Shown here piece after piece: positions 45,112-58,200 of a stretch of 64,000 bases of DNA. Within the stretch, counting starts at the first letter, position 1, and each line of letters starts with the position of its first letter. The position numbers and the translations under genes are program-made. Source of the stretch: Fulvia fulva (Eukaryota > Ascomycota > Dothideomycetes > Mycosphaerellales > Mycosphaerellaceae); NCBI RefSeq assembly GCF_020509005.1, contig NC_063018.1, forward strand, positions 3,534,001 to 3,598,000, read 5' to 3'. The notes under the pieces were generated by a model. It did no database searches, was not told the origin of the DNA, and saw only the letters and a list, made by a program, of their open reading frames with translations.

Positions 45112-45283
45112 ATGCTTTCATGACAATGGACTGGTCCAGAGCCTACTGTGTGGGCATTGGGGTGTTCTTCTGTTCACGACCTCGCATCGCATGGGAGATG
45201 TTGGCAGGGTAAAAGAGTTTCGTATCAATACATGATTCGGCAGCATTGTATGTAATGAGTAATTGAAAGTCGTTGTATAGAGC

Positions 45284-45991
45284 TTGGATCCTTTGGTTGA
45301 TCTTATTCACTTCTGCCGGCCGCAATTCGACCATTGTCCAGTCTGCCCATCTGACAGCGGCCGTCTGGCTGGACATCGTCATGCCGCAGCGCGCCTGTGC
45401 CTCGTGCAAAGTGCGCGCTCCACGCGAGGCGGTCGCACGCCGGCGGGCTCAAGCATCAGCATCCGATCAGGAATTCTGCGAAGCGTTCGCCATGATGCCT
45501 TTCGCAGCCTCAGTCGAGAATGCATGCGGAACCGCAAGAATCGATAGGGAAAGGAAGGGAACGTTGGAGTAGAATGCGAGGCCGCAATAATTGATCAAGA
45601 GGTGACCAGCGTCGAGGAGGAAGATGACAGCGACGAAGAGGAAGAGGAAGCTGATGTGCATGGGTGGAGACTACGAGGCGAAGAGCGAGACCGTGAATAA
45701 GAAGAGCTACGTGCAGTAGCCGTACGATACTGGGCTGAGGACGAGCAAATACCTCCGAGTGTCATTCGGAAAGAAGATGAGTTCTTGAGCCAAGACATCT
45801 TCGGTACTTCCCACCATTACTTACAGACTACGAGCGCCCACCGTGAGCTGACGGCAATACCACCCCATCCTCCTCGCGCGAAGGCCAGTCTCTGTCACTC
45901 TCACCGCGACCATGACGACTCCATGCAATACCAACCTGAGAGTAGAATTCCAGCTCAGCATAACGTTAGTCTGGAGCCATCATGTACTTGA
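45284..45991 (+). pseudogene. decayed coding frame with two nonsense codons
   Basis: One frame runs for about 236 codons, interrupted only by TAG at 45545-45547 and TAA at 45698-45700. The product would be arginine-rich first (RHDAFRSLSRECMRNRKNR), then acidic (SVEEEDDSDEEEEEADVHGW), then YWAEDEQIPPSVIRKEDEFL and HHYLQTTSAHREL. Both stops can arise from CAG/CAA by a C-to-T change in CpA, the RIP substitution. Family unknown. It converges with the next pseudogene, overlapping its end. Confidence 0.5.
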
Positions 45992-47664
45992 AGTCGGAGG
46001 CTCCAATCTTGGATAGTCTCGAAGCTCCCGTCGCTGGTCTCGATGGGATGGTTGATGGTGGCGAACGGGAAGTCCACAAACGCCGATATTGCTGCCTCGT
46101 CGCGGTTGCGGTCGGTGGTGAATGTGAGCCTCAGAGAGTGACTCAGAGCGGGACTGCTGAGTGAGAGATCGATGTTTGACCCGTTCCACTTTCTACCTTG
46201 CTTCATCGCAGCTGGGACGTGCTTGCCGGATGTCGTCGACAGTATCTGAACCGGGAGGATGTGTTTCTTTGCGATGCCCAAGCTCTTGCGGTGGTCAGTT
46301 CGCAAGCGGATGAGCTGGGCATCGGCATCGACGGGATTTGCATGCTCGATACCTTGCTCGCGTGCCATTCGCTCTGCCTCGACATCATCCCAGGTATGTG
46401 ATTCCTTGTCCGTCTGTGAGAAAACGGCCAGCTCACTTGATCTTACCACCTGCTTCGTCGTCGTCGGAGCTCGAACTGGAATCAGAGGATGATCCCTCGT
46501 CATCGTAATCTGAAGAGTCAGTGGTGTCGGAAGTAGACGACTCGGGACCGCTGGAAGATGGCGAGTCATCATCAAAAGTGGGAGGATGATACTCGGGGCA
46601 TTCTGTATCTCCAACAATGCCTTCGGTCTGCTTCTGAGCATACGCGGCGGCAGACTCTGCATACTCCTTGAGGTATGGTGAGAGATTTGACGTAGTCGCG
46701 AGCGCGTGCCTTCATATGGGTTCGCTTGTTGCGGGCGGCGCGACGGTCATTGCGTCTCTGTTCCATGATCTCATTCAGCTCTTTCTGCAAAGCGGCTTTG
46801 TTGGAAGCAAGTCACTTCTGCTCCGCGGTAGAGCCCTTGCGCGCATGAGGTGGAACTTGCGGCGTATTCGCTTTCTCGAGCTTGAGCTGGACATAGTGCT
46901 TCATCTCACGCTGCTGCTTCTTCAACGACTTCTTCTCTGCTTTCTTCGCGGCCTTGCAGGCAGCAGCGATCTGCTCAGCTGCAGCTTGCTCTTCTGTAGT
47001 CTTCTTCGCCGCTGCGGCAGCAGTTTCAGCTTTGGTCTTGGAAGCAACGAGAGCTTGACAATCGTGGCCGAGTGTAGCGTGGCCAGTGATGTATTGAGGA
47101 AGCTGAGCATGCTCTCGGAAGCGCGGGTGGAGGTCGTGCTAGGAAGAGGACTGGTCGATGCTGAGGCCCTGATGACTGACATCTGCACCGTCGAGTACAC
47201 GCGCCCAAGCTTCCCGATGTACCACGGTGCGGTGTTCCACGATGCAGATCATATTGGAGGTCTCGTCACCATGTGCGAACCGAAGGACGCGGTCCACGGG
47301 ACCACCGGTATCAGCGCGCACACGCGGGTCTTCGGTGATGGTGAGGGCGTAAGAAGCACCAAAGCTGTTGCTGGTGCGGGCGAAGCGCTGGAGCACGATG
47401 ACCATCTGACCTTCAGAAAGATTGTTCATGGTGGTGAAGTCGTCTTCCTTGTAAGCAACTGGGTCGTCGGTGGCGAGACTCTTGTTGAGCTTCTGCAATA
47501 CCTTCTGCACCTTCGAGTCTCTCAGTATTGCCGTCAGTTGCGACTTGATGTCGGCCTGATGGAACTTCATCTCGAGTGCGCAGGTGACGTTCGGGTACAG
47601 GACATCGGCGATGGTGATTGACAAGGAGCCGAGTGCACACAACTAGCCTGAAGGAGTCAGCCAT
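45955..47664 (-). pseudogene. decayed gene: acidic coiled-coil protein of unknown family
   Basis: From near 47642 the frame reads YPNVTCALEMKFHQADIKSQ and LSEGQMVIVLQRFARTSNSF, hits TAG at 47141-47139, continues in the same frame (HDLHPRFREHAQLPQYITGH, then an Ala/Lys/Glu-rich coil), hits TGA at 46814-46812, and continues LASNKAALQKELNEIMEQRR. Near 46685 the coding signal shifts one frame (SPYLKEYAESAAAYAQKQTE plus a long Ser/Asp block) and near 46440 shifts again (RMAREQGIEHANPVDADAQL ... TFTTDRNRDEAAISAFVDFP) to the stop at 45955. The ATG at 47664 is in a different frame, so even the start is uncertain. Nonsense codons plus shifts indicate a pseudogene about 1 kb from the RIP block. Confidence 0.55.
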
Positions 47665-48649
47665 AAATCATCGAACGGGAGATGTAGTCATCACAGACCT
47701 GAGCCGGATGTCATATGACGCTGCAGTCTTTGATCTCGCTGCGGTTGCCCTGTGGAGCATCCCTCCGCCGCGGCTCGCGACCAGAGGTCTCTGCGTGTGC
47801 TTCACATCGCGTCCGCTGGTGTATGTGAGGTGTGTGGTGGTGTGGATTTTAAAAAACGAGTCGGCATGCCTAGCGTGCAAACGCTGTTATCCAATGATAA
47901 GCGTCCTTCCAGACGCTAATTCAGCATGTGACGACGGCGTAGTAAAGCTCGAAGGAAGTGAGCAACTTTAATCCATGCTGAGCATCTCACAACAAGTCAC
48001 TGAAGCCGTAGTGCGGTAATGTGAAACCCATAGAGGCCTGTGAGAGCGGACTCGATGCTTCACTGCAATCTGAACTCTCAACAGCACGTTTCTAAGAAGT
48101 AAACATGAAGGAAGGAAGGAAGAATGAAGCGTCTGACAAAGGAGATAGGCTCCGCCTATGCGGGCGAGTCCACGAGTCTGGTGCATTTGGGTACAGTTCA
48201 TGCCCGGCTTGGGATCGTTCCAGCAGGTTGGAGCGTCCTTGTTCCATTTGCCAGGAGCGGCCAGGCACCGGATATGTCTGACTTCGCGGAGGTACGTCGT
48301 CCATTCATACACATTGCACCCGAGCGCTACTGTGACCTCATCACGGTCCTTAGGCGTCGTGATCGCTCATCTTCTGTCTCGCTTTCCCGGGCGAAGGACG
48401 AGTCGGCCACGTGTTCAACTTAACTGGCAACATACTCTGCGCTACGTCCTATGTCGTGAGCAGAATCACGCACGAAGACAAGAACAGAGCGCGGCAGCGG
48501 AGAAATGTTGTGATCGGTGGCGTGTCGTTGCAGTGTCCGAAGATGAGTAACGTGCTTCACCACCGAGCGGGCCACTTTTGCCAAGAACTGTACCACTTCC
48601 ACTTTAATTGCGACGGTATCTTAACACGACGACATCCTACAGAATCGTT
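47665..48649. other. intergenic transition zone
   Basis: No supported gene. CpA/TpG still near normal up to about 48.6 kb; the composition changes within roughly 100 bases after that. Confidence 0.45.
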
Positions 48650-50710
48650 ACTAGGAGGACAATTCCTCTTCATATTTTTCGCTATCTAGCGAGTCTACTT
48701 GACAGGTACGTACGTTATACCCCGACTCGCTATATCGCTTATAGCGTCGTAGCCTTAGTACTAGCCAAACACTATCTAGCGACTCTCTACTCACTTCCTG
48801 CCTCCTAGTATCCTCTAGAGGTATTAATTGCGAAGCCTTATCGAAGGTTAGAGACCCTCTAGACTGAATGTACTTACGCTTTCGTGCTTCCCGCTATATA
48901 AGGGCCTCGTTAGACTTACGTAGCTTACTAATCTCGCTTCGTATTAGAGCTATCTAATACGCTATCTCTCTACTCCCTCTCTATTGCCCTGTTAAACGAC
49001 CTTCCTCTTTCTACTACGCCTTTCTAAACCCGTAACGACGCTCTAAGACGTAATAATACCTATTATAAACCCTATATTATCGAAGTTATAGGTGTCCTAG
49101 TTAAGGATGCTATACTTCTCCTTTATATTACGTATAAGCAAGAACTACTTCTCGATAACGTCTAGATCTTCTATTAGGGCTCGCTAACGATCGTATCTAT
49201 ATATTATATAGGTCGACGACGAGAATTACCTATACGTAGTATCGGCTACGAACCTCTCGTCTTACTACGAGAGAGCTAAGTATTCTTACGCTAGAGCGTC
49301 GTAGGCGCGACGGGCGCGTAACGTAGGCGAAGCCGCGGCGAATAGAGGACTACTAGTAAAACGGGTATAAAAACTATCTAACGAGCGTATACTCGTATCG
49401 GGAGCGAGTCTCTCTTCTTTCTACGTATAAGAAGGGCGTAGAACCGTAGCCTATACGATCGATAGGACACCTCTAGTATAAGTATAGAACTTTCACCTCC
49501 GGAGACCGTAAACCGAGCGGGCTAAGCGACGAATATTAGACGAGCGGACTATAGAACAATAACTAAGCGGACTATACGACGGCGTCGAGCGGACTACAAA
49601 ACAATCTAGTGTTTACTAGCGGGTAATACGGTAGGTAGGTAGACACGCGACGAAGCCTATAAGGGCCTATTAAATACCCGGTATAGGAACGAGAGTTTTA
49701 CCTAAGGTACTACCTATCCCGCTATATAACGTACCTAGTCTAATATAGTAGATTACGACGAGGAAAAGACGATAGCCTAAGCAAGGAAAAGACGGCTATT
49801 AGGACGGGAAAAAGACATATAATACAAGTAGATTAGTTCTATAATCGGGGAGGATCGAGGGTAGGGTAATAAGGAACTTTATATTAGTTAGTAGGTAGAA
49901 ACGTAAGGAGTACGCTACCCGGCGTAGTATATACCCCGAGCAAACCTACGAGGTATAGACGGCCGCTTTCTAGAGATAGGCTACGGTAACGTAAAGGGCG
50001 TCAAAACCTAGAGCGTAGTATATACTAGTAGCGACGGCTAATACTATCTATATAGCCCGAGAGGACGGATACGTATGTCGGTCAATAGAGAGCACTAAAG
50101 GGCTTAGGCCTATAGAGGTAGATATTAGCTTAAGGAGTAAATAGGGAGGGAGGGCGTAGAGGGAAGCTTTTGCTCCGGGCTAACCTCTCGAAACGAGGCT
50201 ATATAGTAGTACTAGATAAGTAGAAAAGCGCGGTTAAGACTTGTTACCTTATCTCGTAGCTAGCTTACTAAAAACGATTCCTTCCTTACTATCGCAAAAC
50301 CTAGAGTATATACTACTACGATGCCCGTAGTAGGTGAGAGGTAGGGGAAATTAGAGGTACTAAGCGGGAAGGAGAGACTATAAGTTAATTATTAGGGATA
50401 AAGGCAACATTCGCCAAATCTCTCGGTAGATACTATAGTAGGGATACCTCTAGTAGTTTAGCCTCGCTAGCGAGACGGAGGAGTAGATAGATAAGAGGCG
50501 GAAACTAGGGGGGTTATAGATAGGGTAGTTATTAGGGCAGGCCTATAACACTAGCGTACCCCTAATAAGGGAAATCTAAGACGATAACTAGGGGGAAAAG
50601 ATAGGCGGGAAGGAGGAGGGGTTTTTACTAATACGGTTTCCCCTCTATATATACGAAAACAAGATAGTATAGCTATATAGACCGAAGGGCACTATAACAG
50701 CTTAATGAAA

Positions 50711-50732
50711 TATCTATCTATCTATCTATATA
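50711..50732. repeat. (TATC)n microsatellite
   Basis: About five TATC units. The LINE at 55.1 kb ends in a similar short (ATAG)n/(CTAT)n tail, so this could mark the 3' end of another, RIP-mutated LINE copy; that is a guess. Confidence 0.5.
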
Positions 50733-51112
50733 TTATATAAACCTTTAGCTCACTATACCGCCTAATAAACCTGTCTATCTAATTAAGACTAGCGGGCTTA
50801 AGACCCTTCTCTTATAGTAATAAATCGGCTATTACTCGTATACTAGCCTTTAATAGCGAGAAACCTCTAAGACCTAGCTCGAGCATATACTTAAGTATTA
50901 CCCTCTCTTCTAGCTCTATAAGCTTCTTCGAATTAGGCTTATAGTCACCCCGAGAAGGTCGTCTATTTAATCGATACTATTAAATAGGTACGAGTTACGT
51001 AGTAGTAGAAGACGGCGGATTATATAAAAGACGAAGAAGGACCTAATAGGATAGCGTATATCTATATATAGTATCGCTAGTGTTAGTATAGGTAGATGCT
51101 AGGTGTCCGGAT

Positions 51113-51138
51113 GTTTACTAGCCTATAGGCTAGTAAAC
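51113..51138. other. 26-bp perfect palindrome next to a CACGTG site
   Basis: The half-site GTTTACTAGCCTA is followed directly by its exact reverse complement. A CACGTG lies about 6 bases further right, in a short patch where CA/TG are relatively well kept. It may be part of a long terminal repeat or a chance survivor of RIP. Confidence 0.6.
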
Positions 51139-54100
51139 CCTAGTCACGTGATCTAGTCACATAACACACCTACACCTACATAATTGTCGTACGGCCTGTT
51201 TGTTCTTAACAGATACCCTAGTATAGTTCGAGACGCGTCGTATACCTTTATAGTAAGTCGATTCGTAATTATCGCGTCGCGTTTCGTAGCCTAGATAGCT
51301 AAGGTCAGTTTAGCCTCGTTTAAAGATAATATACGCTATAATAGTAGTGATATAGCTATATCTATAGAAGTAGTATAGTTCTTAGCAAAAGTAGCCCGCT
51401 CGGTAGTATAGCCCGCTTAGTAGTTAAGTACGTTACGTATTTCCTAACGTATATCTTAAAGAGAACGCTTATATAGGCCTAGAGAATAAGTCAAAGAGCT
51501 ATAATCTAGTAATAGTTTGTAGTAAACTAAACGGGCCCGTTATACTTAACGATGTCAGTTAGTATAATATACTTAATTATAAAGTTATACGCGCTAATTA
51601 GCTAGGAATACTATAGGCACGACTAACGTAGCTACCTATTGTATAATAGTATAACTAGCTTAAGTACTTATAATAGCCGATCCTATAACGTTTATAAGAA
51701 AAGATTATATAACTATGACCGAGACGCTAAAGAGGAGAGTTACTAAGAAGCCCTTTATGTTGATCGAATCTATCGTATTACTAGATTAGTTAGGCGTCTT
51801 ATATATATAATCGTATATCGCAATTGCGTAGTGTTTCGTACCGGGAGACTAAGACGGACAGACTTTCTCGTACTTATAACGTTAATATTAAGCTCCTAAC
51901 GCTAGTATATAAGTCTTTATCCCAGTCGCTAGTTAGATCAACGTCGACAAGTCCCCTTATTATAGCTAGTAAGCTTTTAGGCTAAGTGTCTTTATTATCT
52001 AGTAGTATAGTAATAGTCGTTAGTCTATCCGTATTGAACTTTCTAACTAGTAACACTATTACGCTCCGGATAGTAGGCATTACTTCCCTAGGCTATAGGC
52101 GTTAGTATAGGAGGTAAATAGACAACGGCTCTACGATAAAGCGCGAGACCTCCTACTATAGTCTACGTAAGGATGTCACGCCTCTATTCTTTTTGTACCT
52201 AGAGATATACTATTAGTACCGCCGTATACGCCGTAGTACCCGCTAATATCTTAAAAGATCTCGGACCCGCTAAAAGCTATAGCTAGATAGCGAAGATAGT
52301 AACGGATATAGTAATAATCGCTAACTTATTAGTATTACTAGTTATATCCTTAAGTCCCTATATAGGACCGAATAGGAAGCCTATCCTAAGTACTACGATC
52401 GAAATGCTAGTAAAGATATTAAAGCTAACGTTACTTATATATTTCGTATTCGTCGCTCGAAGTCGATCGTCTCGATCGGGGTCTTTTAGCTCGAATCGGA
52501 AACGTAGCTAGCGCTAGTTTTTAAGTAGTTAGTATATCGGACTCCTAGGCTTATAGACAATTAGGAAGATGTCGCCTTTCTTACTCTTGTCGAACAGATG
52601 TTATTCTTACTTATCAATTATAAATAGGTACGTCTTATTCCAATTTTATAGATTACGGATATAGTATAGTCGAGCCGTAGGTCGTTCCTTAACCTACGTA
52701 AAGGCATTAACTAGATTATCTAAGAATCATTAGCACCCTATATTATAATTAAGGTGATATACTTATAATATTACTTAAGTAGCGGCACGAGTTCTTTAAG
52801 TACTTAATGTCGGACATTACCTTTATCTTTGTCGCGACCTATACTATAGTAGCTAATCTCGTCTTTCTAGCTAGGTAAACTTATTGTTATTTTATTGTAG
52901 TCCGCTATTACTTTCTCCCTCTACGCGATCTTATTCTATAGATATAAGAGCGTTCTAGTATAGAGAGGAGAGAATCTACGTAGTACGAACGAGTCACTTA
53001 ATAATGCTATCTATTTTAAGAACTCCGGGTAACTATAGTATTTAAAGGTATATCCTCTCTTAATTTTCTCGGGTCCGTTAATACTAGGGTCTAGAGGTAG
53101 TAGCTAAAAGACTTAGTCGGGGGCCGTATATTGCTTGTTCGGTACTTACCGTAGTAGTTAGCTATAAAGAGTATTAATATATTAGCAAAGCTATACCTAC
53201 GGCGTATAGCGAGACGCTATAGCCTTTAGTATAGAAAGTGTAATACTTAAGAAGATCCCGGCATTATAGCAGATTTATATACTATATAAATAGCTATCGT
53301 AGTAGGGTAAGGCTAATGTAGTACTACTCTTATATGTCCGTAGTAGCTACGTAGTACCCTATATTACTAGCTATAGTAGTTAGACGAGATACTTACTAGT
53401 AGATAAGGTAACTTAGTGCCTTATACGGTAGACGTAGCGACGCCCTAAAGCTCGCGTAGTGTACTAACTTAGGCTCCTATTAGCTCCTTAGCGCCCTAGG
53501 GACGGTGCTTTTATATTATAGATTAGCCGCCCCTCTATACGTTAGGAAGTAATATAAGTAGAAGGCGACGAACGGTATAGCCTTCTTTAATATTTCTTCT
53601 TATCCATTTTCCCGCTCTCTAGTATAGCTACGTTATTTATGTCTACTACTTTTACTAAGCCGTAAAAGGTTTTTCTTAGCTAGTAGCCTATCGCGACTTT
53701 TAGCTATATAAGGTATACTTATAGCTACTACTATCTATCTACCTATACGAATCGGCCCGTATCGGCTAAGTATATTCTTATACTATATTAAGATCATAAC
53801 GACCTCTAGCCGCTAGAGAAGAGGTTATAACGCTATTACTACTACTTTGGCATTCGGCTAATATAGCGAACAGTAGGGACAGCTTAACTAGGATAGTACT
53901 AGTCGTAGTAGATAGATATTAGACGCCGATCCGCCGACGTTCTCTATTAGACCTCCTACTCGGCCTAGTATTTCGACGTAGTATAACGCTAGTACGAGTA
54001 ACGGATATTTATACTAACTACCCTAGCTACTAGTATAGCGGTTCGATACGTAGTAATTTAATAGTTAAGCTATAAGCTAGAATACCGTATAGTAACTAGC

Positions 54101-55093
54101 TACTAGGCCTCCGATAGAATGTACCGCGTATAAAGTATATAAGTACTATATAAGTAGGTATAATCGAGTAGCGGATAACTATTAGTACTTTTCCTATAGG
54201 TTCGTTATAGCTTAGAAGAGTCTAGGTAATATATACGACTACGCTATTAGTATAGGCGGTACCGGCTCTTATTAGTAGTATTCTTAGGGTCCTTTAAGGC
54301 AGTCGAGCTTCCCGGTATAACTATCGTATTCAACCTATATTAGTACTAACGTGTCGTCTGTTTAAAGGTAGACAACCTAGCCGTTAGCGTTATAGTAAGT
54401 ACCGTAGGGCTAAGATAACCGGTATTAAGTATAGTAGCTAGAACCGACGTACTATCCGGAGAACGGGTACGTATATACTCGATAGTAGCTAGCGGCCGAG
54501 CGAAGTTACTACCAATATAGTACTAAGCTCTTTAGGTAAGTTCATCCTCCTTTAAAGATATAGCTCGTTATAAGAGACTAATATAGATTAGTAATAGTCG
54601 ATATATAAGATATTATCGTTAAGACGTCTTCGAGCTATTAGCGAAGGACTCTAATATAATCGATACTCCTTCCGTACGGTAGCTCCCGCTATTTTAAGGT
54701 TCGATAGGTAGGATAGCGTTAAATCTATAGTTTAACGCCTTATATAATCGATATAGAGGACGTTATAAAAGGGAATAAAGGTAGCGCTATTCATTTAGGA
54801 TATAATATACGTTAATAAAGGAGCTAAAAAGGACTTGAAGTAAAAGGGCGGATAAAGCGGAGTAAAGCTCGGGCCGTAATAAGGCGCTAGCTAGCTTATA
54901 GTATAACTTTACGAGCGAGCGCTTCCTACTTCGATAGCGATATCGATACCTATATCTAACGGCGGAGCGCTATATCGCGAGGATCTTAGTAATATAGCCG
55001 CATTTATATAGCGCGACGCGCCTATCGTTTAGCTAGTATAGCTACGTCCTTAAATCCCCTTAGTGTCTCGATATGACCTAATAATATACTTAG

Positions 55094-55109
55094 CTTCCGT
55101 TTATAATAG
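55094..55109. repeat. target-site duplication, left copy
   Basis: CTTCCGTTTATAATAG, identical to 60073-60088, immediately beyond the 3' tail of the minus-strand LINE. Confidence 0.85.
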
Positions 55110-55282
55110 ATAGATAGATTTGTCATTCCCCTGTTCTAGGACCCTATCCGGCCTATGCAGGTATATATCTATTGTTATGTACAAAGGGAAACCCGAATAG
55201 GTGAAAACCCTTCCCGCCCCCGACTACTCCTTGTCTAGATTAGCTTTCCCTCTGAACGTACGTAGTCTATGTCACTACCCCG

Positions 55283-58200
55283 TTAGCCCCCGCTCCTAGC
55301 CGGTCTCGTCGCGCTGCGTCGTGTCCTCTCTTCCTACACTGCTCCTACTAGGCGGTACTGTTCTAGCCAGCCCTTCTCTAGTATCCAGTTCGTAATGCGC
55401 CGTAGGTCTTCAGCGTTGTTAAGAAGTGCCCCAATCGTCCGGTTCCTCGCCTTTGCCATCCACTCCCCCCTTCCTAGCGACCACCTCGGACAGACGAGGA
55501 GTGCGTGCCGTACGTTCTGGGAGCGATAGCCGTAGGGGCAGCTAGTATTCGTGTATCCTGGAACCTTCCTCCATAATAGGTACCCCTAGAGGCCGATGTG
55601 TTCGCTTCGCAGTTGGGTTGCTATGCTACTCTATGCCCTCGTAAGGCGGTAGTGGATGAGCTTCGGGGGGTGCTTGACCGCGGATTTTGTAGCTAACCAT
55701 TCCTTAGGTTGTCCCGCTAGCTAAGGGCGTCCACTATGCCCTACAACCTAGTTGTTCCACCTCTCTTTCCATAGTTGCTCTACAAACGATTTCTCACCTT
55801 CCCATTATGTTGCTAGCTGTTCGTCCCTTGCCCGGTAGTTCGGCTCGTTTCCGGGTCGAATGCCCTTATGCGCTAGTACTGATTCGCGGGCCCTTGCGAC
55901 TGCACTGGCGATGACCTTCTGTACTGGGTACTATGCCGACTTGCCTATGTAGGAGGTCCGTAGTCCCTGGATGTATAGGTCGATCGGCGGTATAGCGGTC
56001 TCGTGCTTAAGCATCCTCGTTGGTGTCGACTTATATGCCCCGGTGACCTTCCTTAGGCATTGGTTTTGGATCTTCGCTAGCGGCGCGACGAGTCCCTTCG
56101 ATGGGCAGGCCCTCTCGCCTAAGGACCACACTTGGCTACTATAGGTAAGGACTGGCCGTACAATAGCCGTATATAGAAGTCGTGACTGCCGGAAGTCCGC
56201 CCCCTATGTGGACGCAGTGAGCCTCTGGCATGATGCTATATTCTGTTCAGCTTTCCGTAATATTGCCTATACGTACTTCCTCCACCGTAGCGCCGGGTCC
56301 ACCTATAGTCCGAGGATCCTGAGCTGATTTGCCGGGTTAGTCGTGTGCCCCTGTATCTGGATAGAAGCTTGCATATTGTGGAACCGTGGCCGGCGCGTAA
56401 AGTGTATCAGATTGTACTTTTCTGGGGCAAACCGAGCCCCGTGCCTCCTAGCCCAGTCCTCGTAGATCTTGTGCTTCTCTTCTAGTAGCCTACAGTTCTC
56501 CTCAGTCGAGGAAGACTACGCTAGGATGTTTGTGTCGTCTACGAAGCCGCTCGCAGCGGTGTTCTGGGATTCTAGGGCTGGGAGCAGCGTCGCCATAAAG
56601 AAGAGGAACAGAATAGGTGCTAGCGTTGAGCCTTGCGGGATTCTAGTGTGGACTGCTTGAAATGGGCTTCTGTACTAGCCGACCAGGATCGACGTACTGC
56701 GGTTTTGGAGGTAGGACCGTACGAAGTTGACAAGCCACTTAGGGAGTCCTTTCGACCTTAGGATGTAGAGAAGCCGCGGGTGTGACACGTAGTCGAAGGC
56801 TCCCGATATGTCTAGGCTAAGTAAGGAAGCCACCTTGTCCCTATTCTTATACCAGATAGCCTTTACCTAAGAGGTGATAAGTTCCATCGCGGATAGCGTC
56901 GATCGCTATAGGCGCGCACCTATCTGGGTGTCCGGGAGTAGGGAGTGTTCCTCTGCCGCCTCGGAGAGTCTCGTTACAACCAGCTTCTTAAGCGCCTTCC
57001 CAAGAGTGTTAAGGAGCGCAATTGGGCGGTACGACTTCACCTACGTATAGTCTTCCTTCTACGGCTTGCGTAGGACCACTGTCGTCGATTGTTTAAAAGC
57101 TATCGGGTGGTATCCGGTCTGTAGGCAGGCGTTAAAGATCGCTACAACTACTAGGGCTAGTTGATCTCTACACTTCTTTAGTAGCTCGTTTGGGATCCCA
57201 TCCGGCCCCGGGGCTTTCTTCGCCGGCAACTTCCTTAGTACAGCGGTAACTTCTCCCTCGGACACCTCCTGTTGGACCGCGATGCTAGGGGCTAGGGGAG
57301 TAGAGCTGTTTATGTCGCTTAGATCAGCCTCGACTGGGGGTGGGAAGAACTTGCTAGCTAGTAGACGCGCCTTGGCCTCGGGGTCGCTAACCGGGCCACT
57401 AGGCGATTGTAGCGCTAGGATAGAGAAGGAGGGGCCCTGTGTAGGGTCCTGTCGGGCCCATTTCGCTAGCTTCCACATCCTCTCTGGCTTGCCGGCGATT
57501 TCTTCCACTGTGGCCCTCCAGCCGACTGCTTTCTCCCTCCGTATTATGGCTTTCTTCTGTTAGCATGCCTCCCTATATACGTTCTAGGCCTCCTCGCTAT
57601 GGCTGCTCGTCCACACCCGGCGGGCTCTCCTTACTTCTCTTACTACCGCAGTGCACTCCGGCGTCCAGTATGGTTTGGACTATGTCGTTAGTTAGGCAAG
57701 CGGAACGTGAAGTGAGGTCGCTTTTCTTATTTCGTCTGTCAACCCCTAGACTGCTTCGTCTATCTCGTCTTTACTGTTGTATTGCTGCTGCGCGATCTGG
57801 ACTAGCCTCTTGGAGTCATCGAGGTACGCCTAGATGTTGGCCCAGTAGGCCTTTTCCTAGTTTGGCTTAGGGGTTCTCGCTAGTATGCGTTGTATCTGTG
57901 TCGCAATAGAGGTCCTGACTGGCATGTGGTCTGACGACGCCTCGAGTTCATGTTCGATCCCATAGTAGGTTACCGTATAGTAGTGGCTATCTGAGATCTA
58001 GGAGAGGTCGATCGTGCCTTAGAGTCCCCCTCTCTTCCAGGTGCCCAGGTCCTTCGGGGTATTAAGGGCAATTGCGTTGCTCGCCATCAAGTCGAGTACT
58101 TCGTCGGCTATAGGGTGCGGCTACATAAGGCTTTCCTAGGAAGGGTGGTGTATGTTAAAGTCTCCTACTACGATGTGGCACCCTTGTCTCTTGAGCGCAC

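Larger units (their letters stand above)
48650..55093. repeat. heavily RIP-mutated repeat block, left part
   Basis: TpA is extremely frequent and CpA/TpG nearly absent (the 60 bases 53041-53100 contain no CA and no TG), while CpG is plentiful. That is the signature of CpA-directed RIP acting on both strands, not of CpG methylation decay. No frame of 60 codons stays open on either strand between about 48.8 and 55.9 kb. Underlying elements are too mutated to identify by eye. A purine-rich strand bias at 49.6-50.6 kb and degenerate GCGGACTA-type repeats near 49.54-49.61 kb hint at one or more old transposons. Confidence 0.85.

Noticed and set aside
45363..45480. Zn2Cys6 transcription factor start (QRACASCKVRA)
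   Set aside because: Only the first CxxC pair is present; the remaining four cysteines of the motif are absent, and the more protein-like frame here is a different one.
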